Positions 1-8,667 of a stretch of 64,000 bases of DNA are shown here, piece after piece. Source of the stretch: Streptomyces canus (lineage in GTDB: Bacteria > Actinomycetota > Actinomycetes > Streptomycetales > Streptomycetaceae). The stretch's first letter is position 1. Each line of letters opens with the position of its first letter. The stretch is taken from NCBI RefSeq assembly GCF_041435015.1, contig NZ_CP107989.1, positions 1,426,001-1,490,000 on the forward strand, given 5' to 3'. The notes beneath the pieces were generated by a model, which did no database searches, was not told where the DNA came from, and was given only the letters and a program-made list of their open reading frames with translations. The translations under genes were made by a program, and so were the position numbers.

Positions 1-525
1 TTCGAGGCCGCCGACGCCGGAAGCGAGCAACTGCGCGGTCTCCTCGCGGGGCAACGGCTCCAGGGCGAGGCGCGGCAGGAGTTCTCCGGTCCACAGACGG
101 GAGATCGCGCCCGGTGCACGGGCCCCGTCCGTGGCGACGACCAGCAGACGGGTGCGGCCGTGCACGGCGAGCTGGTGGACCAGGGCCGCCGAGGCGTCGT
201 CCAGCAGATGGGCGTCGTCGACGAGCAACAGTCGTACGCCCGACAGGAGTTGGACCGCGCGGTGCAGGGACGCGGTCTCCGGGACAAGGTGCGCGAAGGC
301 GGCGAACGGGAGCCCACGGGTCTCGGGCGTGCCCGCCACCCTGGCACAGTCGGTGCCGCGCACGGCCTCCGTGACGAGCCGGGTCTTGCCCCGGCCCGCG
401 GGACCGGTGACCACGATGCCGTGCCGTCCCCCGGCGACAGACCTGCGGACCAGCTCGAGTTCGTCCTCCCGCCCGGTGAACGGCCAGGGCAGCTCCAGGG
501 TCTTCGGGTCCCGTTCGAATGTCAT
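1..525 (-). CDS. LuxR/LAL-family transcriptional regulator, N-terminal AAA part (truncated by window edge)
   Basis: The minus-strand frame is open from an ATG at 525 to the window edge (175 codons), so only the N-terminal part is visible. It begins MTFERDP and has a Walker A motif GPAGRGKT at about residues 41-48. A Walker B-like segment LLLVDDAHLLDD follows near residues 99-110. This is the STAND/AAA module of large MalT/LAL-type LuxR regulators, which carry a C-terminal HTH; that end is outside the window, so the LuxR assignment is inferred. It is transcribed divergently from the astacin-like protease gene, and the shared 98-bp intergenic region carries an inverted repeat that might be its target. 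Confidence 0.8.
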   Translation of the reverse strand, partial: MTFERDPKTLELPWPFTGREDELELVRRSVAGGRHGIVVTGPAGRGKTRLVTEAVRGTDCARVAGTPETRGLPFAAFAHLVPETASLHRAVQLLSGVRLLLVDDAHLLDDASAALVHQLAVHGRTRLLVVATDGARAPGAISRLWTGELLPRLALEPLPREETAQLLASGVGGLE

Positions 526-543
526 CACGGAAGCAAGAGCACC

Positions 544-578
544 GCTACTCAGTCCTGATACAGGGGGACTTGAGTAGC
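544..578. promoter_or_regulatory. Inverted repeat in the divergent promoter region
   Basis: Perfect 8-bp arms GCTACTCA (544-551) and TGAGTAGC (571-578) lie between the divergent regulator and protease genes. The inner bases GTCC and GGAC extend the pairing if one T is bulged. The position fits a regulator operator or a 5'-UTR hairpin of the protease mRNA. No function is shown. Confidence 0.4.
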
Positions 579-623
579 CCCCGACTCAGGCGCCCCGAGA
601 CGCCTCACGGCACGCTGAACCCC

Positions 624-1709
624 ATGACCGCACGCTACTGCTCACTCGCGCAGCAGTCGGCTCCGGCGTTCGCCCCGGGGCTGGCCGCCGAGCGGCTGAG
701 TGCGCTCATCGGCGGCGGCCGGATGTGGGTCAACAGCACGGTCCTGCACTACTGCTTCTTCGACGGCGACACCGACGGGTCGGTCATTCCGGTTCCGGGG
801 ACGGGGCAGTCCCGTCCGGTGTCGTGGGTCGGAGCCAAGGAGCAGCGGGACGTGGTGCGCGAGTGCTTCCAGGAGTGGCGGGGCCTCGGGATCGGCGTCA
901 CGATCACCGAGGTCGGCGACCGCTCGGAGGCCGAACTGCGCATCGGGTTCCAGCTCGGCGACGGCTCCTGGTCGACGGTGGGCAGGGACGCGCTCCAGGT
1001 CGGTCTGAACGAGCGCACCATGAACTTCGGCTGGGACCTGACCGCGCCCGGGGGACGCGGGACGGCCCTGCACGAGATCGGGCACGCGCTCGGCATGCTG
1101 CACGAACACCAGAGTCCGTTCGCCGGGATCCACTGGGACGACGAGGCCGTCTACGCCGATCTGGCGGGCCCGCCGAACTTCTGGAGCCGGGACCGGACGT
1201 TCTACAACATCCTGCGCAAGCTCGACCCGGACGAGGTGAACGGCACCGTCTGGGACCCACAGTCGATCATGGAGTACGCCTTCGAGGCGGGACTGATCCT
1301 GGAGCCGGAGCAGTTCCGCGCGGGCCTCGACCCGCCCGGCACCCTGTCGGCCGCCGACAAGGAGTACGTCCTGCGCTGGTACCCGCCGACCGAGCCGACC
1401 CGGCCGCCGGCGCTGGTGCCCTTCCGGTCCGCGCCGCTCGGGCTCGGACCGGGTGAGCAGGCCGACTTCACCGTGGAACCGCCGGAGACCCGCGAGTACA
1501 CCGTGGGGACCTTCGGCGACAGCGACACCGTGGTCGTGGTCTTCGAGGAGCGGGACGGGGAACCCCGCTATCTCATCGGCCGGGACGACGGAGGCACTCC
1601 GCACAACGCCACGATCAGGGCCCGTCTCGTGAAGGGCCGCCGCTACTTCGTCCGTGTGCGCCTGTACTCCGCGTGGGGTTCGGGGGAAACCGCGGTCATG
1701 TGCTGGTGA
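624..1709 (+). CDS. Astacin-type (M12A-like) zinc metallopeptidase
   Basis: The 361-residue protein carries HEIGHALGMLHEH at residues 150-162, the HExxHxxGxxHE zinc motif of astacin/metzincin peptidases. SIMEY follows, with the Met-turn methionine at residue 216. The segment up to about residue 265 is the protease domain. The last roughly 85 residues look like a separate beta-rich domain of unknown role. The ATG at 624 is chosen because upstream in-frame codons run into the divergent regulator's 5' end and lack similarity to anything expected. No signal peptide is visible at this start, which is odd for an astacin and suggests either cytoplasmic action or non-classical export. It is divergent from a LuxR-type regulator. 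Confidence 0.8.
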   Translation: MTARYCSLAQQSAPAFAPGLAAERLSALIGGGRMWVNSTVLHYCFFDGDTDGSVIPVPGTGQSRPVSWVGAKEQRDVVRECFQEWRGLGIGVTITEVGDRSEAELRIGFQLGDGSWSTVGRDALQVGLNERTMNFGWDLTAPGGRGTALHEIGHALGMLHEHQSPFAGIHWDDEAVYADLAGPPNFWSRDRTFYNILRKLDPDEVNGTVWDPQSIMEYAFEAGLILEPEQFRAGLDPPGTLSAADKEYVLRWYPPTEPTRPPALVPFRSAPLGLGPGEQADFTVEPPETREYTVGTFGDSDTVVVVFEERDGEPRYLIGRDDGGTPHNATIRARLVKGRRYFVRVRLYSAWGSGETAVMCW

Positions 1710-1763
1710 CAGCACAGACGGGCCGCACGGGCGAGGCTGGACCGCTGTCCGGCGCCGGGGGAA

Positions 1764-1809
1764 TGGCCGGCGCACGTCACCTTCGGGGGAGGGAGACGTG
1801 CGCCGGCCA
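1764..1809. terminator. 15-bp perfect inverted repeat after the astacin gene
   Basis: TGGCCGGCGCACGTC (1764-1778) is repeated inverted at 1795-1809 with a 16-base loop. It lies 54 bp after the protease stop codon and before the kinase start, so a transcription terminator is the simplest reading. There is no T-run, as is common for Streptomyces terminators. Confidence 0.6.
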
Positions 1810-1844
1810 CACGGCGTCCGCGTTCCGGGTGCAAGGGTGGGGCC

Positions 1845-2357
1845 ATGCTGATCGTCATCGGCGGCCTGCCTGCCACCGGCAAGACCACCCTCGCGCGGCT
1901 CCTGGCCTCCAGGACGGGCGCGGTCCATCTGCGGGTCGACACCATCGAGCAGGCGGTCGTCCGCTCCGGACTGACCCGGCATCCGGTGGGGCCGGTGGGC
2001 TATGTCGTGGGGTACGCCCTCGCCGAGGAGCAGCTGCGGCTGGGGCTCACGGTGGTCGCGGAGTCCGTCAACCCGCTGGCGATCACGCGCGATGCCTGGT
2101 GCGGCGCCGCGACGAGGGCCGGGGTGCCCGTGGTCGAGGTGGAGGTCGTCTGCTCCGATCCGGACGAGCACCGGCGTCGCGTGAAGTCGCGCTCGGTGGA
2201 CATCCCGGACCTGCCGCTGCCCACCTGGCAGCAGATCGCCGACGGGGAGTACGAGCCGTGGCATCGGGACCGCCTCGTGGTCGACACCGCGGGACAGGCG
2301 CCCGAGGATTCGCTGGGCCCGCTGATCGACGCGATCCTCACCGCAGGTCCCGGGTGA
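1845..2357 (+). CDS. P-loop AAA/adenylate-kinase-like small-molecule kinase
   Basis: The protein (170 aa) opens with GGLPATGKTT at residues 6-15, a Walker A P-loop close to the N-terminus. It continues with the layout of the AAA_33/gluconokinase-like kinases that phosphorylate small molecules or mediate resistance. HLRVDTIEQAV at residues 28-38 corresponds to the D-S/T switch region. A ribosome-binding site (AGGGTGGGG) precedes the ATG. The 3' end overlaps the convergent GNAT gene by 20 bp. The substrate cannot be told from sequence. Confidence 0.75.
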   Translation: MLIVIGGLPATGKTTLARLLASRTGAVHLRVDTIEQAVVRSGLTRHPVGPVGYVVGYALAEEQLRLGLTVVAESVNPLAITRDAWCGAATRAGVPVVEVEVVCSDPDEHRRRVKSRSVDIPDLPLPTWQQIADGEYEPWHRDRLVVDTAGQAPEDSLGPLIDAILTAGPG

Positions 2358-2781
2358 AGACGACGCGGGGACGGCCGGGGCCGTCGTAGTCCTCCACCAC
2401 ACGGGCGTCGAAGCCGAGGCTGCGGTGGAAGGCGATCGAGCCCTCGTTGGTGACCGAGGTGATCGCCTTGAGGCGGACCGCTCCCTGACCGCCGACGGCC
2501 TCGGTGAACGCCTCGTAGAGGGTACGGCCGAGGCCGGTGCCGCGGGCGTCGTCGCGGGTGGCGATCAGGTGGACGTAGCCGGTGTGGTCGGGGGTGACGA
2601 ATCCGAAGAGGTAGCCGCGGATACCGTCCTCGGCTCTGGCGACCAGACAGGTGGAGCCGAACTCCTGCACCAGCGCCGTGAGATGGAGTGCGCGCAGGTC
2701 GCGCTCGCCCCAGTAGCGGGCGTGGTCCGCCAGGACGTGGTGGAGGTCGCTGACATCGGCGAGGTCGATTCGGACGGCCAT
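2338..2781 (-). CDS. GNAT family N-acetyltransferase
   Basis: The frame encodes a roughly 147-residue GNAT acetyltransferase. The region ATRDDARGTGLGRTLYEAF is motif A, with the acetyl-CoA pyrophosphate loop R-x-x-G-x-G, and AFHRSLGFD is the C-terminal motif B. A second ATG 12 bp upstream (2793) is also possible, and neither has a clear ribosome-binding site. The gene converges on the kinase gene with a 20-bp overlap. The acceptor substrate is unknown. Confidence 0.8.
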   Translation of the reverse strand: MAVRIDLADVSDLHHVLADHARYWGERDLRALHLTALVQEFGSTCLVARAEDGIRGYLFGFVTPDHTGYVHLIATRDDARGTGLGRTLYEAFTEAVGGQGAVRLKAITSVTNEGSIAFHRSLGFDARVVEDYDGPGRPRVVFTRDLR

Positions 2782-2856
2782 GGCGCCGATCATGACATGA
2801 GGTCGGACGCGCCGTAGCGTCCTCCGTGAAGCCCCCGATCAGCAGGGAGTCAGCAC

Positions 2857-3225
2857 ATGATCACCGGATACGTCATCGGCGAGAGCCTTCGGCCCGGCGC
2901 GGTGTTCGAGCCGCGCGGACTGCGGTTGCGGAGGGTCAGCAGGGTCGAGATCGGCGGGGCGAGCGACGCGCAGCCGCCGGTGTGGACGCTCGTCGAGTGG
3001 GAGACCGACGGGGAGGACGTCGGTACGCTCGCCGACGCCTTGGCCTCGGCGCTGGAGCCGGAGAACGGCTGGTACGCCGACTTCACGGCCGGGGACGAGC
3101 GCGTGGTCGTCTTCGCGGGGAAGGTCTTCCGCTATCGGCGCGGCGACAAGGCGGGCCGCGCCGAAGCGGTGGCGTACGGGCGGTCGGTGGGTACGCCCGG
3201 GCATCAGCTCGACTGGGAGGAGTGA
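2857..3225 (+). CDS. Small conserved-type protein of unknown function
   Basis: This 122-residue protein has an AGGGAG ribosome-binding site 7 bp before its ATG. It is acidic at both ends (a DGEDVG stretch and a final DWEE) with alternating hydrophobic beta-like stretches such as WYADFTAG and RVVVFAGKVFRY. No signal peptide or membrane segment is visible. I do not recognise the family. Start, RBS and codon bias support a real gene. Confidence 0.65.
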   Translation: MITGYVIGESLRPGAVFEPRGLRLRRVSRVEIGGASDAQPPVWTLVEWETDGEDVGTLADALASALEPENGWYADFTAGDERVVVFAGKVFRYRRGDKAGRAEAVAYGRSVGTPGHQLDWEE

Positions 3226-3232
3226 CCTCGCT

Positions 3233-4609
3233 TCACGATGCGACCCGCTGCTCGTCCCGGACGTCGTCCGGGTGGGCGAGGCCGAGGTGATGGCGGAGGG
3301 TCGGACCCTCGTACTCGGTGCGGAAGACGCCCTGTTCCTGGAGGAGCGGGACGACCTTGTCGGCGAAGGCGTCGAGACCGGTCGGGGTGATGTGCGGGAC
3401 GAGGATGAAGCCGTCGCTCGCGTCGGCCTGCACGTACGCGTTGATCGTGCGGGCGATCGTCTCCGGCGAGCCGACGAAGTTCTGCCGGTTGCCGGTGTTG
3501 ATGACCAGGTCGCGGATGGACCAGTTGTTGGCGGCGGCCAGTTCGCGCCATTCGCGAGCGGTGGCCAGCGGGTCCCGGTACATGCGGACCTGGGCACGCC
3601 CCTTGGAGATGTGGTCGTCGCTGACATCCGGTTCGATGTCGGGGAGCGGTCCTTCGGGGTCGTACGACGACAGGTCCCGGTTCCAGACGAACTCCAGGTG
3701 CTTCAGCGCGGTGGCGCCGCTGACCTGCTGACGCCTGACGATCCGGGCCAGTTCCTCGGCCTCGGCGTCGGTGTCCGCGAGGGCGAAGGAGGCGGCGGGC
3801 AGAATCAGCAACTGGTCATGACGACGGCCGTACTTGGCGAGGCGGTTCTTGACGTCGGTGTAGAAGGCCTGGCCCTCCTTGAGGGTGGCGTACCGGCTGA
3901 AGATCGCGTCGGCGGAGGAGGCTGCGAACTCGCGGCCCTCCTCGGAGTCGCCGGCCTGGAAGACGACCGGGCGGCCCTGCGGGGAGCGCGGGACGTTGAA
4001 CTGCCCGTGGATGTCGAAGTGTTGCCCGGTGTGGACGAAGGAGCCGGCCTTCGCGTCCCGCAGGAACACGCCCGAGGCCTGATCGGCGAGGATCTCGTCG
4101 CCGTGCCAGGAGTCGAAGAGCTCCAGGGTGGTGGCGAGGAACTCCTTGGCGCGGGAGTAGCGCTCCTCCTGGGGCAGGAAGCCGCCGCGGCGGAAGTTCT
4201 CGCCGGTGAAGGCGTCCCAGGAGGTGACGACGTTCCACGCGGAGCGGCCGCCGGAGAGGTGGTCGAGGCTGGCGAACTGGCGGGCCACCTCGTAGGGCTC
4301 GTTGAACGTGGAGTTGATGGTGCCGGTCAGGCCGAGGTGCTCGGTGACGGCGGCCAGCGCGGCGAGGACGGTGAAGGTGTCGGGGCGGCCGACGACGTCC
4401 AAGTCGTAGATCTTCCCTCCCTGTTCCCGCAGACGCAGGCCCTCGGCGAGGAACAGGAAGTCGAACTTGGCGCGTTCGGCGGTCTTCGCGAAGTGCGCGA
4501 AGGAGCTGAACTCGATGTGGCTGCCGGCCTCGGGGTCGCTCCACACAGTGGTGTTGTTGACGCCCGGGAAGTGTGCGGCCAGATGGATCTGCTTCTGCGG
4601 CTTGCTCAT
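3233..4609 (-). CDS. NtaA/DszA/CmoJ-family FMN-dependent monooxygenase
   Basis: The 458-residue protein is a full-length flavin monooxygenase of the NtaA/SnaA/DszA branch of the bacterial luciferase superfamily. Family landmarks are the N-terminal QIHLAAHFPG, the DLDVVGRPDTFT loop, SGGRSAWNVVTS and the C-terminal SPETIARTI. Such enzymes need reduced FMN from a partner reductase and oxidise aminopolycarboxylates or organosulfur compounds. It lies 20 bp downstream of another LLM monooxygenase and beyond it a Cys-type leader ORF, ABC importer and GNAT. This set resembles the Bacillus sna/tcy/cmo genes for S-alkylcysteine use, so a CmoJ-like role is likely but inferred. GGAAGG precedes the ATG. 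Confidence 0.88.
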   Translation of the reverse strand: MSKPQKQIHLAAHFPGVNNTTVWSDPEAGSHIEFSSFAHFAKTAERAKFDFLFLAEGLRLREQGGKIYDLDVVGRPDTFTVLAALAAVTEHLGLTGTINSTFNEPYEVARQFASLDHLSGGRSAWNVVTSWDAFTGENFRRGGFLPQEERYSRAKEFLATTLELFDSWHGDEILADQASGVFLRDAKAGSFVHTGQHFDIHGQFNVPRSPQGRPVVFQAGDSEEGREFAASSADAIFSRYATLKEGQAFYTDVKNRLAKYGRRHDQLLILPAASFALADTDAEAEELARIVRRQQVSGATALKHLEFVWNRDLSSYDPEGPLPDIEPDVSDDHISKGRAQVRMYRDPLATAREWRELAAANNWSIRDLVINTGNRQNFVGSPETIARTINAYVQADASDGFILVPHITPTGLDAFADKVVPLLQEQGVFRTEYEGPTLRHHLGLAHPDDVRDEQRVAS

Positions 4610-4629
4610 GTCGGTGCGGTCCTTCCGGC

Positions 4630-5841
4630 TCAGGCGCTGGCGGCGTAGCGGTTGGCGGGGCGGTCGAGGCCCAGCAGGCCTCGCAGGGTGTCGGCCTCGT
4701 AGGCGGTGCGGAAGGCGCCCCGGCGCTGGAGTTCGGGGACCAGACCGCGGGTGATCGCCGGGAGGTCGTGGCCGAGGACGGCGGGCCGCAGCCGGAAGCC
4801 GGTGAGACCGGCTGCCTGGAACTCACCGAGCAGGTCGGCGAGTTGGGAGGGAGTGCCGGTGAAGACGCGGGCGTCGCTCTGGTACGGCTCTCCCGCGAGG
4901 GTGTCGAGACGGTCCCGGCGGGCTGCGGCCGCTGCCTGGTCGTCGTCGAGGAAGACGACCAGGTCGCCGAAGACATGGAGGAGTTCGTCGCTCCGCCCGG
5001 CGGTCTCCTGCTCGGCGCGGATCTCGGCGACGATCGCGCGGGCCTGGTCGGTGTCGTGTGGGGTGATGTAACCGACGTCGGCCTGGCGGGCGATGAGCCG
5101 GTAGGGAACGGTCTGGTGACCGAGGGCGGTGACGAGCGGCTGGCCCTGCGGCGGTCGTGGCGTGATGGAGGGGCCCTTGACGCTGAAGTGCTTTCCCTCG
5201 AAGTCGATGTAGTGCAGCTTGTCCCGGTCGATGAAACGGCCGGTGGCGGCGTCGCGGATCTCGGCGTCGTCCTCCCAGCTGTCCCAGAGCCGGCGCACGG
5301 CCTCCACGTAGTCGGCGGCCTCGTCGAAGAGGTCGGTGACCAGTTCCTGGCTCTCGGGACTGTCGTAGGCCTCGATGCGCGGGATGGTGCGGCGACCGAA
5401 GTGGGCGGCCTCATTGGGGCGCGCGGTGATCTGGACCCGCAGGCCCGCGCGGCCGGTGCTGACGTAGTCGAGGGTCGCGACGGCCTTGGAGAGGTGGAAC
5501 GGCTCCGTGTGGGTGACCACCGCGGTCGGGACCAGGCCTATGTGCCGGGTGAGCGGGGCGATGCGCGAGGCGATCAGGACGGCGTCGAGCCGGCCGCGGA
5601 CCTGGTCGGTGCGCTCGTCGGGGTCGAGGAAGTGGGAGGACTGCGGGCCGAGGCCGTCCTCGATGGTGACGAAGTCGAGCAGGCCGCGCTCGGCCTCGGC
5701 GACCAGGTCGGCCCAGTATCCGGCGGTGAGCACGTCGCGGGGCCGGGCCTCAGGCTCGCGCCAGGAGGCGGGGTGCCAGCCGGTGCCGTCCAGAGCGACG
5801 GCGAGATGCAGCAAGGAGGGAGACGAAGAAGAGGGGGACAC
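4630..5841 (-). CDS. LLM-class flavin-dependent oxidoreductase
   Basis: This 403-residue protein belongs to the luciferase-like monooxygenases. Visible landmarks are DFVTIEDGLGPQ near the N-terminus, TAVVTHTEPFHLSKAVATLDYVSTGRAGL, and PPQGQPLVTALGHQ in the C-terminal half. A GTG at 5841 with AGGAAGG about 10 bp upstream is the best start. The gene is followed after 20 bp by the NtaA-type monooxygenase, so the two are probably co-transcribed. An 82-bp gap separates it from the leader ORF at 5923-6009, placing it as first structural gene of that transcript. A CmoO/SsuD-like role in organosulfur oxidation is inferred. Confidence 0.85.
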   Translation of the reverse strand: MSPSSSSPSLLHLAVALDGTGWHPASWREPEARPRDVLTAGYWADLVAEAERGLLDFVTIEDGLGPQSSHFLDPDERTDQVRGRLDAVLIASRIAPLTRHIGLVPTAVVTHTEPFHLSKAVATLDYVSTGRAGLRVQITARPNEAAHFGRRTIPRIEAYDSPESQELVTDLFDEAADYVEAVRRLWDSWEDDAEIRDAATGRFIDRDKLHYIDFEGKHFSVKGPSITPRPPQGQPLVTALGHQTVPYRLIARQADVGYITPHDTDQARAIVAEIRAEQETAGRSDELLHVFGDLVVFLDDDQAAAAARRDRLDTLAGEPYQSDARVFTGTPSQLADLLGEFQAAGLTGFRLRPAVLGHDLPAITRGLVPELQRRGAFRTAYEADTLRGLLGLDRPANRYAASA

Positions 5842-5922
5842 GGGTGGGTGCCTTCCTGGAGGTCCGTACGAGAGGGCCGGCCCGTGGATGCGCGGGGCAC
5901 GGCGGCTGGGGCGTCTGACGGG

Positions 5923-6009
5923 TCAGGAACAACAGAGCGCGGTGGACACGCGCTGGAGATCGATGTGGGGCCGGGAGTGGAGGTGGGCGGAGCGGAGTGC
6001 GCTGATCAC
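5923..6009 (-). CDS. Cys-type leader peptide upstream of the monooxygenase pair
   Basis: A 28-codon ORF starts at GTG 6009, 8 bp after a very strong Shine-Dalgarno (AAGGAGGAGG). It contains RPHIDLQRVSTALCCS, with two adjacent Cys codons just before the stop. The R-x-H-I/V-D-L-x-R-V-x-x-A motif and terminal Cys match the short leader peptides annotated before actinobacterial sulfur genes. Cysteine-dependent ribosome stalling has been described for comparable mycobacterial uORFs. It lies immediately before the two minus-strand monooxygenase genes. Attenuation here is inferred. Confidence 0.75.
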   Translation of the reverse strand: MISALRSAHLHSRPHIDLQRVSTALCCS

Positions 6010-6065
6010 GCCCGTCACCTCCTCCTTCTGAGCGCGCGACGGCGCCCGGCGGATCTCGTCGTGAG

Positions 6066-6792
6066 TCACAACACCGCGCCCGGGTGGGATGTTCCTGGAC
6101 TGCGGACCAGGAGGACGGGCGAGCGGCGGCGCAGGGTGAAACCGATCCACTCGTAGAGCCGGATCGCGTCGGCGTTGTCGGCGGCGGCGTGCAGGAACGG
6201 GATGTCCCCGCGCTCCCGGATACCGGCGGCGACCGCGCGGACCAGGCGGGTGGCGAGGCCCCGGCCCCGGTACGCGGGGTCGGTGCAGACCGCGCTGATC
6301 TCGGTCCAGCCGGGCGGGCGGAGCCTCCCCCAGCCTTCGGCCGGGGGACCCCCATCTCGCTTCGCTCGCCTGCCAGGGCGATCAACCGTCCCCGGTCGCG
6401 GATGCCGAGGTAGGTGCCGAGTTCGATGGTCCGCCTGAGGAAGGGTCCCGGGTTGGTACGGGCGACCAGGTCCAGGATCTCGGGCACGTCGTCGGGTCCG
6501 AGCCGTATCGCCTCGGGGCCGGGTTCGGCCCGCAGCGCGGTGTCGACGAGCTGGACTCCCACTCCCCCGCCGCGGCCGGGTCGCGGGGATCGGCGAGGGC
6601 GGCGAAGGCGTAGACGTCCGCCGGGTAGCGGGCGGCCTGGCCGACGCGTTCGGCGAGGTGGGCGTGCGGCCCGTCGAGGGCGGCCCATACGGCGTTGTCG
6701 AGGACGGAGGTGTCATGCGCGGTGGGTCTCGAGGAGGCTCCGCCTGCGCGGATGTCGGTCTGCTGGGCCACGGAGGCGGAGTCCTTTCCCAC
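6066..6792 (-). pseudogene. GNAT acetyltransferase broken by two frameshifts and a palindromic insertion
   Basis: Three overlapping minus-strand frames together read as one roughly 240-residue acetyltransferase. The first part (AALDGPHAHLAERVGQ, ending near 6555) shifts into VQLVDTALRAEPGPEA, which continues as IELGTYLGIRDRG. Near 6327-6364 a roughly 38-bp palindromic insert shifts the frame again, into the acetyl-CoA motif DPAYRGRGLATRLV and FHAAADNADAIRLYE-like C-terminus. The conserved core is therefore present but not in one frame. Either a GTG at 6792 or one at 6771 behind AAAGGA could be the start. It sits between the leader ORF and the ABC lipoprotein gene, where Bacillus sna/cmo loci encode S-alkylcysteine N-acetyltransferases. 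A sequencing error could explain the 6555 shift but not the insert. Confidence 0.7.
6327..6353. repeat. GC-rich palindromic hairpin inserted in the GNAT reading frame
   Basis: CCCCCAGCC (6327-6335) pairs with GGCCGGGGG (6339-6347) around a TTC loop, with one G-T wobble. The GGGGG then also pairs with the following CCCCC (6349-6353). Removing about 38 bp around it restores the GNAT reading frame, so it looks like a small mobile or slippage-derived repeat. Similar GC hairpins are widespread between Streptomyces genes. Confidence 0.55.
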
Positions 6793-6811
6793 CGGGTTCG
6801 CCGAGGACGGG

Positions 6812-7834
6812 TCAGGAGTTGTCGAGCGGCAGCCCGGGCGGGTTGACCTCCGCCTTGGAGACGGCGTCGTTGGAGAGGTTCCACGCGGTGAGCCACTTGG
6901 CGTACTGACCGTTGTCGATCAGGTAGTTGATCGCGTCGGCGAGGGGCTTGGCGAGGCCGCTGCCCTTCTTGGCGGTCGCGGCGATCAGGCCCTGGAGCGT
7001 CTCGCCGGCACCGGAGTACTGGCCCGCGATGCGGGTCGCGTTGGGCGTGCTCGCGGTCTGGGTGACGTGGTAGGAGGAGTTGGGGCTGGGGCCCAGGTAG
7101 GCGTCGATCTTGCCGCTGGCGAGGGCCAGGTAGATGCTGGGGGTGTCCTGGAAGTACTTGATGGTGAGCTTCTTGCCCTCCTTCTTCAGCTTGGCCTGCC
7201 ACTCCAGCAGGATCCGCTCCTGGTTGGTGCCGGCGCCGACCGAGACGGTCTTGCCGGCGAGGGCCTCGTAGTCGCCGTCGAAGGTCCACTTCGAGGTCTT
7301 GAGCGTCTCGAAGGCGAGGTCGTCCTTGCGGTAGGAGGCGAACTCGTACTTCTGCTTGCGCTCCTCGGTGTCGGTGATGTTGGAGAAGCCGACGTTCACC
7401 TTGCCGCTGTCGATGCCGACGAAGAGGTTCTCCCAGGTGAAACGCTTGACCTCGGGTTCCAGGCCGAGGACGGCGGCGACCAGGCGGGCCAGGTCGGTCT
7501 CGGAACCGGTGAGGGTCTTCTGGTCGCTGCCCACGAAGCCCAGCGGCGGGGAACCGGAGGGCAGGGTGCCGGAACCGATCACCAGCTTGCCGCTCTTCTT
7601 GACGGCGTCGGGCAGCTCGGCGCTGATGGACTTCACCTCGGCGACCTTGAGCGCGGTCTCCTTGGCGGCGCCGTTGGACAACCGGCCCACGGTGACCGTG
7701 CCGGCGCTGTCGCTCGTCCTGGTGGCGGCATCGCTGTCACCGCCGCAGGCCGCGAGCCCGCCGGCGAGGGCGGCGACGGTGGTCGCCGCGGTGATGCCGC
7801 GCATCAGGCCGCGTCGGGAGGGGTGAATGGGCAT
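6812..7834 (-). CDS. ABC transporter substrate-binding lipoprotein, polar amino acid (family 3) type
   Basis: The 340-residue precursor has a lipoprotein signal with lipobox LAAC, giving Cys30 as the lipidated residue. A family-3 solute-binding fold follows. ETDLARLVAAVLGLEPEVKRFTW is the usual G/E-F-D-xx-L ligand-loop region, and YEALAGKTVSVGAGTNQE opens the second lobe. It would sit outside the membrane and deliver a small amino-acid-like ligand to the permease encoded upstream. AAGGA precedes the ATG. The gene is the last of three ABC genes on the minus strand, and the substrate is inferred to be cystine or an S-substituted cysteine from context. Confidence 0.88.
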   Translation of the reverse strand: MPIHPSRRGLMRGITAATTVAALAGGLAACGGDSDAATRTSDSAGTVTVGRLSNGAAKETALKVAEVKSISAELPDAVKKSGKLVIGSGTLPSGSPPLGFVGSDQKTLTGSETDLARLVAAVLGLEPEVKRFTWENLFVGIDSGKVNVGFSNITDTEERKQKYEFASYRKDDLAFETLKTSKWTFDGDYEALAGKTVSVGAGTNQERILLEWQAKLKKEGKKLTIKYFQDTPSIYLALASGKIDAYLGPSPNSSYHVTQTASTPNATRIAGQYSGAGETLQGLIAATAKKGSGLAKPLADAINYLIDNGQYAKWLTAWNLSNDAVSKAEVNPPGLPLDNS

Positions 7835-7887
7835 GGCTGTCCTTAGGAGTTGGGAGGAAGAGGGTGAGGAGTGGGGCGAAAGACGGT

Positions 7888-8663
<776 letters not shown>

Positions 8664-8667
<4 letters not shown>

